31,135 nucleotides of DNA from Melioribacteraceae bacterium (lineage in GTDB: Bacteria > Bacteroidota > Ignavibacteria > Ignavibacteriales > Melioribacteraceae). Positions within the stretch are counted from its first letter, which is position 1, and each line of letters starts with the position of its first letter. The stretch is taken from assembly GCA_023230485.1 (NCBI GenBank), contig JALNXG010000046.1:1-31135 (forward strand). The letters are read 5' to 3'. A model generated the notes under the pieces. It made no database searches. It saw only the letters and a list, made by a program, of their open reading frames with translations, and was not told the origin of the DNA. This document shows positions 1-8,440 of the stretch, piece after piece. The position numbers were made by a program, and so were the translations under genes.

Positions 1-1050
1 ATATCTTTTTTGCCTCTGCATTTCTAATGCTTGTGATAAGTCATCTGTTGGAATATCAGAAGGGTTAGTTTCAGAAGATGCAATGAAATTTACCGGCTCA
101 CCTTTTTCTATAACTGAACGGTTGGGATTGGGGTTATATGGCAGTGGATTGGTACTTGTAACTGATGATGAATACATGAATATTGTTGCACCATTACCCC
201 AAAATACTCTGTCAGCATTTATTGTACAATAATATACAGCTTCAACTTCATAAGCTGTGTTATCAAATATACTATTTCCTGTAAGCATACATCCGGCAAG
301 ATTAGGATTTGAACTATATGAAGCATATATACCCGTTACATTATTTCTAATTACATTCGACCCTGAATAACCCCCATCTCTCAAATTAGGAGAACTATTA
401 TTTTGGCATCTGATTCCATTTATTGAATTATATCTTAAATTATTTCCCACCAAAACCGGACTTGAATAATAATTTAAACTTAATCCTGTGCCATTATAAT
501 CGAGAGTAGAATGTCTAATTGAAGGCGAAGAATTATAGCAATAAACGCCGGTTGATGCATTTGTTACTGTGCAATAATCTAAACTCCCTATACTACCGTT
601 ATTGAATTGTATTCCTCCCCATGTTCCTGAAGTACCACTTCGGTTAAATGTGATACTAGATGTAGAATTTCCAATCGCATTTAGTGTGCCATCAACTATC
701 AAACTCTTCCCAGATGAAAAAGTTAAATTTACATTTGGTGAGACTGTTAATGTTTTTTCGGAGGGTACTGTTATATCATTGCTGAATGTTAAGTTACAAT
801 TAATTATCTCTTGGGTTAGATTTATCTGTACTGTATTTGAAAATTCTGAATCTTCACTTATATTAATTGTCTTAACTTTATAATGAATATTCTTCCAATT
901 AGCGAAACATAAATTATTATCTAAATAGGAGGTAATATTTTTCCCAACTTCAGCGATTTCCTCATAATTTGTGGGCGGTTCATTATCGACTGTAATGCAT
1001 CTATATATTTTATATCCTATCCAATAATCTTCAGCAGGAGAATGATGATC
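1..1050 (-). pseudogene. C-terminal part of a secreted beta-helix protein, cut off by an in-frame stop; runs off the window
   Basis: Read on the minus strand, all 350 codons from 1050 to 1 are open, in the same frame as the coding region at 1051-1689, and separated from it only by the TAG at 1051-1053. The translation first completes an FnIII-like domain (DHHSPAEDYWIGYKIYR). It then gives a right-handed parallel beta-helix: short Asn/Ser/Gly-rich rungs such as GTWGGIQFNN, SLDYCTVTNASTGVYC and SSPSIRHSTLDYNGTGLSL, typical of extracellular polysaccharide-binding or adhesive proteins. There is no plausible start near the 5' end and no ribosome binding site, so it is not an independent gene. The frame is still open at base 1, so the C-terminus, and possibly a sorting domain, lies outside the window. 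The TAG is probably a nonsense mutation or base-call error in a TGG (Trp) codon, because FnIII domains commonly read LxW at this position. Confidence 0.75.
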
Positions 1051-1689
1051 CTAATTTAGAAGTGGTTTACCACTACTTAAATTAATTGAGAGGTTTTCTG
1101 GTGCATATGGTTCAAACTTCGCTTTACTGGGCTCACCCATTCCTTTAAGTTCCCAAATATTAATTGTAGTATTCTGTGAAATACCAAGCCAATGACTCTC
1201 GTCATTATATGAGTTAATAGAAAGTTCTTCAGAATAATGATCATATTTTATATAAATATCAATAGCGTGCCCAGTTGAGGGTCCAAAATCTCCATAATAT
1301 CCAATTCTATCATCTCTATAATCTAAATAAAAATACTTTCCTTCTACGGTAAGTTTATATTTTCCATATCCAAAAATATCAATTCCTTCTTCAGGGATCG
1401 TAACAAACTGCCAACCCGAGGCTCCACTTTTACCTTGATTATTGATTGCACTGTGCGATAAGTATTCATAGTCAGACGATAGCCAATTATAAGAACCTGA
1501 ATAGTATGTATTATTTGTCCTTCCTGCCCATACCTGGCTAACAGCGTCCATTATAAATGTGGTATTCTCATTTTGTGGTCCAAAAGCAAATAAAAATATC
1601 TCGACTGGTCGATCTAATAAAGCTAAATTTTGTTGTGCATTGCTTTGACAATTGAAAACTATAAGAAGTATAAAAAGTAATTTTTTCAT
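1051..1689 (-). CDS. N-terminal part (212 aa) of a secreted FnIII/beta-helix protein, probably truncated
   Basis: The product starts with a clear signal peptide (MKKLLFILLIVFNCQSNAQ, likely cleaved after NAQ), so it is exported. Residues about 25-185 form an unrecognised domain rich in Tyr, Gly and Ser. From about residue 195 the sequence PYAPENLSINLSSGKPLLN is the beginning of an FnIII-like domain and stops abruptly at TAG. The rest of that domain follows directly in the same frame after the stop. The gene starts 8 bp after the stop of the beta-propeller gene at 1698-2933, so the two are probably co-transcribed. No clear Shine-Dalgarno sequence precedes the ATG. The ORF is real, but the 212-aa product is most likely a fragment of a protein longer than 560 residues. 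If the TAG is genuine, the domain would be left half-built. Confidence 0.75.
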   Translation of the reverse strand: MKKLLFILLIVFNCQSNAQQNLALLDRPVEIFLFAFGPQNENTTFIMDAVSQVWAGRTNNTYYSGSYNWLSSDYEYLSHSAINNQGKSGASGWQFVTIPEEGIDIFGYGKYKLTVEGKYFYLDYRDDRIGYYGDFGPSTGHAIDIYIKYDHYSEELSINSYNDESHWLGISQNTTINIWELKGMGEPSKAKFEPYAPENLSINLSSGKPLLN

Positions 1690-1697
1690 TTTTTAAC

Positions 1698-2933
1698 TTA
1701 TCGAATTATTAACAAAGTTTTATTGGAATTATCAAAAGTCGGATAGAAAAGAATTCCAACTTCGGATATCGCAGGCGAAACGCCCCATGCACGTTCTTCC
1801 GTATCAATTATCTCCCATTTCTTATCTCCATTTTCCTTAAATGCGTATATTTTATTTATATATTTGTAACCATGTTCCGTCCCAACATATATTGTATTTT
1901 CATTATCGCATATTATTGGAGATACAACATTCGTACTATCCAAATATTTTTTCCATCTCAAATTTCCGCTATTTGTAATTGAATATAGTGTATCTGATCC
2001 AAAATATAGATTTCCATTATAATCAATTGTTGGTTCAGTGTTATCTAACTGCATATTAGATTTATAACTAAACTCCCACCGGATATCTCCTTTTGGTGTG
2101 ATTGAATATAATGTTCTATTTGCAGTTCCAATATCTCCCGGGTTTATATAAATATTTCCTGCGTTATCGATCACAGGTGATGATAGTTGATTTGTAGTTC
2201 CAAAAGTCCATTTGATTTTTCTTTCATTTATATCGATTGCTAATAACGATACACTTTTGCCTTGAAGGTATAATGTATTGCCATCAGGTGAAAAAGATGG
2301 ACATCCATCTCTATATGGGAGTATTCGATCATCTTTTAGTCTCCATTTTGTTTCACCATTTTTATCTACTACTATTAATGTGCCCCCTAATTCTACATAA
2401 TATAAATTTCCATTTTTATCAATTGAAAAGCCAACATTCATAATTCTTTCATCATTTTTGCTATTTACTCTATGCCATATTGTATCTCCATTAGATGAAA
2501 ATGCATAAGAATGATCCACTCCTGGTGAATAGACTATATTATCCTTTCCAATTAGGGGTGTGGTATAGCTTATAAAATAGTCCTTATTCCAACGCTCATT
2601 TCCATCATAATCTAATGCAAGTAATTTAGCAGGCATTGTCGAAGTTGTATATAGTTTCTCTCCTTTATCAAGTACAATTCCACTTTCACTATATCCTATA
2701 ATAGCTTTTTTATAAATAATCCCACTTTGCGGACCGCGGTATTTACTTCGTCCTGTGGATTGAGGATCGTGATGGAACATGGGCCAAGGTGAATCTGCTA
2801 ATGATTCCCAAACAATATCCTGCTGAGGAACTACATCATTATCAATTATCGGGTCAACCGACTTATCACACCTATAAAATAGAAAGACGGAAGCTACACC
2901 TAGTAAAATGAATAACGTAAAATTCTTTTTCAT
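1698..2933 (-). CDS. PQQ-like beta-propeller repeat protein, exported, possible lipoprotein
   Basis: A 411-aa protein with an N-terminal hydrophobic export signal followed by Cys22 (YRCDKS). The Cys could be lipidated, but the preceding residues are not a standard lipobox. The mature part starts with WPMFHHDPQSTGRS, a motif that often opens PQQ-like/BamB-like propellers in this phylum. It then shows repeated blades of the type ..LYYVELGGTLIVVDKNGETKWR, NIYINPGDIG..LYSITPKGDIRWEF and NLYFGSDTLYSITNSGNLRWK. Each blade ends in the Trp-containing turn of a beta-propeller. No catalytic residues are evident, so a ligand- or protein-binding surface role is inferred. A good ribosome binding site (AAGGGA, about 8 bases before ATG) supports the start. 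It is the first gene of a two-gene unit with the interrupted beta-helix gene 8 bp downstream. Confidence 0.85.
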   Translation of the reverse strand: MKKNFTLFILLGVASVFLFYRCDKSVDPIIDNDVVPQQDIVWESLADSPWPMFHHDPQSTGRSKYRGPQSGIIYKKAIIGYSESGIVLDKGEKLYTTSTMPAKLLALDYDGNERWNKDYFISYTTPLIGKDNIVYSPGVDHSYAFSSNGDTIWHRVNSKNDERIMNVGFSIDKNGNLYYVELGGTLIVVDKNGETKWRLKDDRILPYRDGCPSFSPDGNTLYLQGKSVSLLAIDINERKIKWTFGTTNQLSSPVIDNAGNIYINPGDIGTANRTLYSITPKGDIRWEFSYKSNMQLDNTEPTIDYNGNLYFGSDTLYSITNSGNLRWKKYLDSTNVVSPIICDNENTIYVGTEHGYKYINKIYAFKENGDKKWEIIDTEERAWGVSPAISEVGILFYPTFDNSNKTLLIIR

Positions 2934-3066
2934 AAATTAAATCCCTTAATTAATAAAGTTAATTATAAAAGACATCATCGTCCTTATTACTTTATATTAA
3001 TGTTTTTTTAATATGATAATTATAAAACTTAAAAACAATGTAATTATTTATACCTTAAAATAGGAT

Positions 3067-3095
3067 AAAAAAAGTCCGGCATTAAACCGGACTTT
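3067..3095 (-). terminator. Rho-independent terminator of the large T9SS-sorted protein gene
   Basis: A perfect 9-bp stem (AAAGTCCGG at 3071-3079 pairing with CCGGACTTT at 3087-3095) has a 7-base loop. In the minus direction it is followed by a run of seven T (plus-strand A at 3067-3073). It lies 33 bp after the stop of the gene at 3128-6475 and separates it from the propeller gene at 2933. Confidence 0.9.
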
Positions 3096-3127
3096 AGATT
3101 TTCGACTGCTATTTTACTTCTCACCCT

Positions 3128-6100
3128 CTAACGGATTAAAACCATCTTTTTAATTAAATTAACATTATTACCAGTAAGTCGATAGAAATAAATACCCGAA
3201 GAAAGATTACTTGCATCGAATGTGTATTTATGTACTCCTCTATCCAAATTCTTACTAACAATATTAGTTACTTTCTCGCCAAGTGAATTATAAACATCAA
3301 GTGAGAAGAAACCCGTTTCTGCAATGGAAACTTCAAGTATGGTAGTAGGATTAAATGGATTAGGGTAATTCTGTTTTAATTCATAAGCCGATGGAATTTC
3401 CACAATTTCTTCAGCCGAAGTAACTCCACCCGACTTAAATTCAGCTACTTCTGAATATTGAGAATATTCGCCATTATTGGATTTAGAACGAACTCTCCAG
3501 AAATATGTTTCACCTGCATTAAGATTACTTAATGTAGCATTAGCATTCTCAGTTTCAATCTGAATAGGATTACTCATTTCAGAATCTTTTGAATATTGCA
3601 ATTCATAAGTTACCGGTTCAGATGCCGTTGGCAGAAACCAAGAAAGCATCGGAATATTTTCTATCTCTACACCTCCGGATGGACTTGCAGGGATCGGAAC
3701 AACTGATGCATTTGATGATGCTGTAACAAATGTGGCAACATCGGAATAAGCCGAATAAACAGAACCGTCATAAGAGCGGACTTTCCAATAATATGTAGTG
3801 CCTGAAGTTAATCCGCTTAATTGGAACTGATTAACGGCAGGATTATGAACTGCAGCACCTGTAAATCCACTATTATTCGCTACCAATAGTTGATATGTTA
3901 ATCCTGCAGAACCGGAATTTAAGAACCATGAAAGATTCGGAGAATTTGAATATACTGTTGCTCCTCCGATGGGCCATGAAGCTATCGGTTTTGCTGCAAT
4001 TGGTGTAGAATTAACAGTAACAAAGGTTTGTTCGGCTGACCATGCTGAATAAACTCCATTTAGTTTAGAACGAACTTTCCATTTGTAAGTCGCGCCTGCG
4101 GTCAAAGGAGTTAAATTATAATTGAGTGCATTAATTCCCGTAACTGTCGGTGTGCCGGTTAAAGCACTTGTGGAATATTCAACGTCAAAAGTGTATCCTG
4201 CAGAAGAAGTCATCAGATACCAATTAAGAGATGTAGCTGACGAATAAACTAACTGTCCGCCAATTGGGAAAGATGGATACGGGACGACAGGATTAACTGA
4301 TGCAGGAGCAATAGTTTTAAAAGTTGCCGCAACTGACCAATTAGAGAAATTTGTTCCATCTGTGGAACGAACTCTCCACTTATATTCAGCACCTGCATTG
4401 AGATTACTTAATGCTACCGATAATGCATTGATATTCATTATTGATGGAGTTCCTGTAAACGCAGTCGCAAAACCTTCAACAAATTCCACTTGATAAGTCA
4501 AGCCTGTGGAAGCCGCACCAAGATACCAATAGAGTGTTGGTGAATTAGAATATACTATTGCATTTCCAAGGGGCCATGAAGGAGTTGGAACGATTACAGT
4601 CGGCAATGCAATTGTTCTAAAGCTTACCGGAGCTGACCAATCGGAATAAACAGAACCAGATTTCGAGCGAACCTGCCATGAATATTGCTTGCCCGGTAAA
4701 AGAGTTACTGTAAGATTTTGAGCATTGATATTCGAGTGAGTTGCCACTCCTGTTAACGCAGTTGGTAAGCCTTCTCTAACTTCTACTTCGTAAGTAAGTC
4801 CTGTGCTTGCTGTATTTAGATACCAATATAAGGTTGGCACATAAGTATTAAGAACAGGATTTCCAACCGGATAAGAAGCAACCGGTTTAACTGCCTTACC
4901 GAATGATTTGAAAGTACCGACTTGCGAATAAGTAACAACTACACCCGTAGTGGTTTTTACTCTCACTTTCCAATAATATAAAGTGCCCGGAACCAAGTTA
5001 TTAATTACTTGACTTGTGGAACTGATATTTGAAATAATTTGCGGAGCTAGGAAATTTGCAGTTGTAGATAAAAATAGATCGTATTTCCAAGTACCACCCA
5101 TAGGCATAAACCATGAAAGAGTTGGAGTTAAGTTAAATAACTCAACAGCATTCAATGGATATGATAAAGTAATGGCAACACTATTTACCGTAGTGAAGCT
5201 GAAATTTGAGCTAAAACCATTAGTCAAAGAGAGTTCACCAACCGAGCTAACTCGCCAGTAATATGTTGTGGCATTATCTAATGTGCCTAATGAGTAGGTG
5301 GTATTTGTTAATCCGGTTTCATTAACTATGAAAGTTGCAAAATTCTGATCGGTGGATACTTGCAAATTATAAGAAATTGCATAAGGTACCGGAGACCAAG
5401 ATAGAATTGGTTCAATTGATACACCCGCTGAATTATTTAATGGAGATAGGGCCGATGGAATTGCAGGAGTATAAACGGGTTCAACTACTAAATCGCGTAA
5501 GTAGTTATTATGATTAAATGAATTAGTAGGGAAAATGCCGGCTGTTCCGGGAGTGCCTGAGAAAACGCCATTATTACCATCGGCAACAGTACTTAAAATC
5601 CCGTTTGTAACAGAATTAAGAAGTGAATTAGCACCTTCGGCACCGTATTCAGTATTTGAATTTACAGATGCCATATAAACATTACCAGGATAGATATAAA
5701 AATCAACCGGATCAGAAATTTGCCAACCAATTCCTGCTTCGCTGCTGAATTGCGCTGAAGCTAAAAGAGTACCGGTACTATTCCATAGGTTCCCGATATG
5801 AGCACCAGATTCCCCTGCTGTTTTGTAATAACTAAGCATCTTTACTTTTGCAACTTGAGAAGTTGTGAACTTAACTCCCATTTCATAAGGACCATCATTA
5901 AATGTCCCCTGAGTTGGTAATTGAGTAGTGAAAATAGTGTTTAATGAAGATGCTGAAATATCTACATAATAATTGGAGTTATTATAAGATTGATTCGGAA
6001 ATGAGCCCGGATTTTCATTAAATACTCCATTATTGCCAACAACCGTATGTAAAAAGGAATTTGATAATTGAGAAGCTAATTCATTTTGAGTAATTGGGTA

Positions 6101-6475
6101 GATTACATTTGAATTAACAGAAACAGTATAGACTGTATTTGGCTGTATCAGAAGTGAAGAAGGAAGATTCATTGACTGCCAGCCAGAAGCGGTTTCGTTC
6201 GTAAACGAAACTGATGCTATAAGGGTGCCTGAATTATCCCATATTTTCCCTATGTGAGAGCCTGTTTCACCCGCTGCCTTATAAAATCGAATAGCATTGA
6301 CATTCGCGAGTAGATCAGAACTAAATTTAGTTCCCAATTCATAATCACTATCATTACCCGTTGAAGCAGGCACCTGATTTGTGAAGATTGTATTTTGGGA
6401 ATAAATTATTCCGCTGAAAAGAAAAAAAGTAAAAAATGCCAACAGGATATAACTTATCCGTTGTTCTTTTTTCAT
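3128..6475 (-). CDS. Large secreted multidomain protein: two DUF4082-like domains, seven FnIII-like repeats, type IX sorting domain
   Basis: The 1115-aa product starts with a signal peptide (MKKEQRISYILLAFFTFF...YSQ). Two DUF4082-like domains follow, each with a Y/F-YKxAGExGxHIGxxW motif, at roughly 28-170 and 185-330. Seven FnIII-like repeats of about 95 residues follow (DNA about 3430-5485). Repeats 3-6 are especially alike, sharing WPxGxxxxYSxSPxLxWxL and Y.WKVRS. The last 80 residues (ELKQNYPNPFNPTTILEV to the final IR) are a type IX secretion C-terminal sorting domain, so surface anchoring or release is expected. The frame is open up to 6556, but the ATG at 6475 is preferred. It has AGGAG five bases upstream and begins the signal peptide, and the longer version would run through the sigma-54 promoter at 6540-6555. 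The role is unknown; adhesion or scaffold binding is an inference from domain content. It is monocistronic. Confidence 0.88.
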   Translation of the reverse strand: MKKEQRISYILLAFFTFFLFSGIIYSQNTIFTNQVPASTGNDSDYELGTKFSSDLLANVNAIRFYKAAGETGSHIGKIWDNSGTLIASVSFTNETASGWQSMNLPSSLLIQPNTVYTVSVNSNVIYPITQNELASQLSNSFLHTVVGNNGVFNENPGSFPNQSYNNSNYYVDISASSLNTIFTTQLPTQGTFNDGPYEMGVKFTTSQVAKVKMLSYYKTAGESGAHIGNLWNSTGTLLASAQFSSEAGIGWQISDPVDFYIYPGNVYMASVNSNTEYGAEGANSLLNSVTNGILSTVADGNNGVFSGTPGTAGIFPTNSFNHNNYLRDLVVEPVYTPAIPSALSPLNNSAGVSIEPILSWSPVPYAISYNLQVSTDQNFATFIVNETGLTNTTYSLGTLDNATTYYWRVSSVGELSLTNGFSSNFSFTTVNSVAITLSYPLNAVELFNLTPTLSWFMPMGGTWKYDLFLSTTANFLAPQIISNISSTSQVINNLVPGTLYYWKVRVKTTTGVVVTYSQVGTFKSFGKAVKPVASYPVGNPVLNTYVPTLYWYLNTASTGLTYEVEVREGLPTALTGVATHSNINAQNLTVTLLPGKQYSWQVRSKSGSVYSDWSAPVSFRTIALPTVIVPTPSWPLGNAIVYSNSPTLYWYLGAASTGLTYQVEFVEGFATAFTGTPSIMNINALSVALSNLNAGAEYKWRVRSTDGTNFSNWSVAATFKTIAPASVNPVVPYPSFPIGGQLVYSSATSLNWYLMTSSAGYTFDVEYSTSALTGTPTVTGINALNYNLTPLTAGATYKWKVRSKLNGVYSAWSAEQTFVTVNSTPIAAKPIASWPIGGATVYSNSPNLSWFLNSGSAGLTYQLLVANNSGFTGAAVHNPAVNQFQLSGLTSGTTYYWKVRSYDGSVYSAYSDVATFVTASSNASVVPIPASPSGGVEIENIPMLSWFLPTASEPVTYELQYSKDSEMSNPIQIETENANATLSNLNAGETYFWRVRSKSNNGEYSQYSEVAEFKSGGVTSAEEIVEIPSAYELKQNYPNPFNPTTILEVSIAETGFFSLDVYNSLGEKVTNIVSKNLDRGVHKYTFDASNLSSGIYFYRLTGNNVNLIKKMVLIR

Positions 6476-6539
6476 TTGAACTCCTATATGATGGTTGAAA
6501 ATATTTGTTTTAAGTATTCCAGTATTAACTAAAGCAGTT

Positions 6540-6555
6540 AGCAATAGAAGTGCCA
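6540..6555 (-). promoter_or_regulatory. Sigma-54 (RpoN) -24/-12 promoter of the T9SS-sorted protein gene
   Basis: The minus strand reads TGGCACTTCTATTGCT. It matches the RpoN consensus TGGCAC-N5-TTGCW at every fixed base, with exactly ten bases between the -24 GG and the -12 GC. Transcription would begin near 6530, giving a leader of about 55 bases before the ATG at 6475. The position relative to the gene and the complete core match make this a strong prediction. An rpoN gene and an activator are not in the window. Confidence 0.7.
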
Positions 6556-6796
6556 ATAAAAGCGGACATAATGTGGGATATTTGAGCTAAAAATGAGGTT
6601 TTTCGCTATTTTGTAAGGTAATAGCTGTTTTATAATGATAATGCGTCTTTTTTTGAGACATATTACATACCTAATAGAATGCATAAATATTTATGATTAT
6701 AGAATGGTATTTCTCAATAAACAAAATGCAAACTGATTCATCCAGTCATCTATTACTTTCTATTTCTTAAGAAATTATTTAAATGCAAATATATTC

Positions 6797-6831
6797 TGCA
6801 ATTACCATGCAATATGGATTGCATTATTGCA
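6797..6831. promoter_or_regulatory. Nested inverted repeat, candidate activator or repressor binding site
   Basis: TGCAAT (6797-6802), ATGCAAT (6807-6813), a 4-base spacer, ATTGCAT (6818-6824) and ATTGCA (6826-6831) form an inner perfect 7+7 dyad inside an outer 6+6 dyad. It lies between the two divergent sigma-54-like promoters, about 70 bp upstream of the right one and about 240 bp upstream of the left one. Its TGC...GCA form resembles sites of sigma-54 enhancer-binding proteins. The regulator is unknown. Confidence 0.45.
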
Positions 6832-6883
6832 ACATATAAAAGGATAATATCATTAAATTGGCTCTATTTCGCATTTTTCTGTT

Positions 6884-6898
6884 TGGAACGAAATTAGC
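6884..6898 (+). promoter_or_regulatory. Possible second sigma-54 promoter, facing the flavoprotein/radical SAM unit
   Basis: TGGAACG-AAAT-TAGC keeps the ten-base GG to GC spacing and matches the consensus TGGCACG-N4-TTGC except for one base in each block. The predicted start near 6910 would leave a leader of about 105 bases. It is much weaker than the left-facing match and may be coincidental. Confidence 0.3.
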
Positions 6899-7014
6899 GA
6901 TTGATGTAGTAACGATTACTAAATTATTAATAAATTACAATTCATGTGTATTCTTGCTTGATAGAATTAGAATAGTAATCACATTCATAAAAATAAACCT
7001 GTGAGGGAAAAAAG

Positions 7015-7389
7015 ATGGCAGCATTATCTGAAGAAGTAATTCATGAATTTAAGGAACATGTTGGACCACTCGTATTTTCAACTGTTGATGCTAACGGAAT
7101 TCCTAACTCAATTTATGTAACATGCGCTTCATTATTTAATCCAGAGACAATTATCATTGCCGATAATCGTTTTGATAAGACAAAAAAGAACATATTAAAT
7201 GGAAGTAAAGGTTCTCTCCTTTTTATTACGGAGGAGAAAATATCTTTCCAAGTAAAAGGTAGAATCGAGTATCATGAAAGTGGTGAATATTTTGATGATA
7301 TGAAGAAATGGAATCCGACAAAATTACCCGGACATGCTGCGGCTGTAATAAAAATAGAAGAAATTTATTCAGGTGCATCGAAATTATAA
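7015..7389 (+). CDS. Pyridoxamine 5'-phosphate oxidase-like flavin split-barrel protein
   Basis: A small 124-aa cytosolic protein with the split-barrel pattern of the PNPOx-like flavoprotein family: LVFSTVDANGIPNSIYVT (first strands, residues 18-35), IIIADNRFDKTKKNILNGSKGSLLF (about 45-70) and FQVKGRIEYHESGEYFDDM (about 77-95). The family binds FMN or F420, sometimes heme. The substrate cannot be read from the sequence, and it is far shorter than genuine PdxH (about 210 aa), so vitamin B6 synthesis is unlikely. GAGGG lies a few bases before the ATG. It is the first gene of a three-gene plus-strand unit, 20 bp ahead of a radical SAM gene. Such small split-barrel proteins are common in anaerobes next to Fe-S enzymes, where a redox-protective role is usually guessed. 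Confidence 0.82.
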   Translation: MAALSEEVIHEFKEHVGPLVFSTVDANGIPNSIYVTCASLFNPETIIIADNRFDKTKKNILNGSKGSLLFITEEKISFQVKGRIEYHESGEYFDDMKKWNPTKLPGHAAAVIKIEEIYSGASKL

Positions 7390-7409
7390 GTTAAGGATGA
7401 ATTGAAAGA

Positions 7410-8369
7410 ATGATAATATTTGGACCTATACCGTCGCGAAGATTAGGAAGATCGCTCGGAATAAACAATATACCTCCAAAGGTTTGTACTTATTCTTGTA
7501 TATATTGCCAAATTGGTGCTACTGATACAATGACAATTAAAAGAAGAGAATTTTACTCCCCTACTGAGATATTTAATGAAGTTTCCGAGAAAATTAATCA
7601 ACTCCAAAAAACGGAGGAAAAAATTGATTACTTAACCTTTGTGCCGGATGGAGAACCAACATTAGATATAAATCTTGGGAAATCAATACTCTTGCTAAAG
7701 AAGCTTGGGATTAAAATCGCAGTAATTACTAACGCATCTTTATTGTGGGATAGAGATGTTAGGAATGATTTAATGAATGCTGATTGGGTTTCTGTAAAGA
7801 TTGATTCTATTGATGAAAAAATATGGGGAGCGATAGACAGACCGCATGGACTATTAAAACTTTCGAAAATAATTGAAGGTATAGAAAATTTTTCGCTCTC
7901 ATTCAAAGGGGAACTTGTAACAGAAACAATGTTAGTAAAAGATTGCAATGATAGTATTGAATCACTCACAAATACGGCAAAAATTATAAAGGCAATTAAT
8001 CCGGCTCAAGCTTATATTTTGGTGCCTACTCGACCACCGGCTGAACCGAATCTCGAAGTTCCATCGGAAGAAAGTCTGAATAATGCTTATCAAATTTACA
8101 GCAGCGTTTTGAAGCATGTTGAAATAATAAGCAACAATGAAGGAACTGATTTTAGCTATTCCTGCGATGCAGAAGAGGAATTATTAAGCATTCTTGCAGT
8201 ACATCCGATGCGTAAAGATTCAGTGGAGATATTTTTGGATAAAGCAAATACTAAATGGAATTTGATTGATGGCTTAATTGATAAGGGAATTCTGAAAGAG
8301 GTGAAATATTTTGACGAGATATTTTTAATAAAGAATATTAAGTCGAAATTGGAGCAGAATCGGAATTAG
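7410..8369 (+). CDS. Radical SAM protein of the COG0731 (wyosine synthase-like) group
   Basis: The 319-aa product begins FGPIPSRRLGRSLGIN and carries the radical SAM cluster motif CTYSCIYC (Cys26, Cys30, Cys33), which binds a [4Fe-4S] cluster and S-adenosylmethionine. FVPDGEPTLD (about residue 75) is the GE/GEPT motif that contacts SAM. The opening motif and overall pattern fit the COG0731 group, related to the archaeal/eukaryotic TYW1 tRNA-wyosine enzyme. Bacterial members lack the TYW1 flavodoxin domain and have no proven substrate. The C-terminal 65 residues (EELLSILAVHPMRKDSVEIFL...) look like a small winged-helix domain, which is frequent in this bacterial subgroup. It follows the split-barrel gene by 20 bp and precedes the DUF5320 gene by 71 bp. 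The fold is sure, the reaction unknown. Confidence 0.85.
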   Translation: MIIFGPIPSRRLGRSLGINNIPPKVCTYSCIYCQIGATDTMTIKRREFYSPTEIFNEVSEKINQLQKTEEKIDYLTFVPDGEPTLDINLGKSILLLKKLGIKIAVITNASLLWDRDVRNDLMNADWVSVKIDSIDEKIWGAIDRPHGLLKLSKIIEGIENFSLSFKGELVTETMLVKDCNDSIESLTNTAKIIKAINPAQAYILVPTRPPAEPNLEVPSEESLNNAYQIYSSVLKHVEIISNNEGTDFSYSCDAEEELLSILAVHPMRKDSVEIFLDKANTKWNLIDGLIDKGILKEVKYFDEIFLIKNIKSKLEQNRN

Positions 8370-8440
8370 AGAACGACAAAGGAAAAGGATGTGGGATTAA
8401 CCATATTATATTATTTCTACAATAAACAAAGGAGGCATTT

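Larger units (their letters stand above)
6476..7014. other. 539-bp divergent intergenic region with regulatory signals
   Basis: This is the only stretch over 300 bases without a gene. It separates the minus-strand T9SS-sorted protein gene from the plus-strand flavoprotein/radical SAM unit. It holds a strong sigma-54 promoter match facing left (6540-6555), a weaker one facing right (6884-6898), and a nested dyad of TGCAAT/ATTGCA words (6797-6831), with further ATGCAAA words at 6727-6733 and 6783-6789. A sigma-70-like alternative for the right-hand gene is TTGATG (6901-6906), 17 bases, TTATTA (6924-6929). No small coding gene or structured RNA was recognised. Confidence 0.6.

Noticed and set aside
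602..883. 93-aa plus-strand frame
   Set aside because: It lies opposite the open beta-helix frame, has no recognisable domain and no ribosome binding site. The minus-strand frame has clear beta-helix sequence.
1051..1053. TAG read as a recoded amber codon (pyrrolysine or readthrough)
   Set aside because: No pyl genes or recoding element are visible and other genes in the window look normal. A nonsense change or sequencing error is simpler.
6476..6556. Open frame extending the T9SS-sorted protein 27 residues upstream of the ATG at 6475
   Set aside because: The added residues do not form a better signal peptide, they cover the sigma-54 promoter, and the ATG at 6475 has AGGAG five bases upstream.
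7015..7389. Assignment of the split-barrel protein as PdxH (vitamin B6 synthesis)
   Set aside because: It is about 90 residues too short and its neighbours are Fe-S/radical SAM type proteins.
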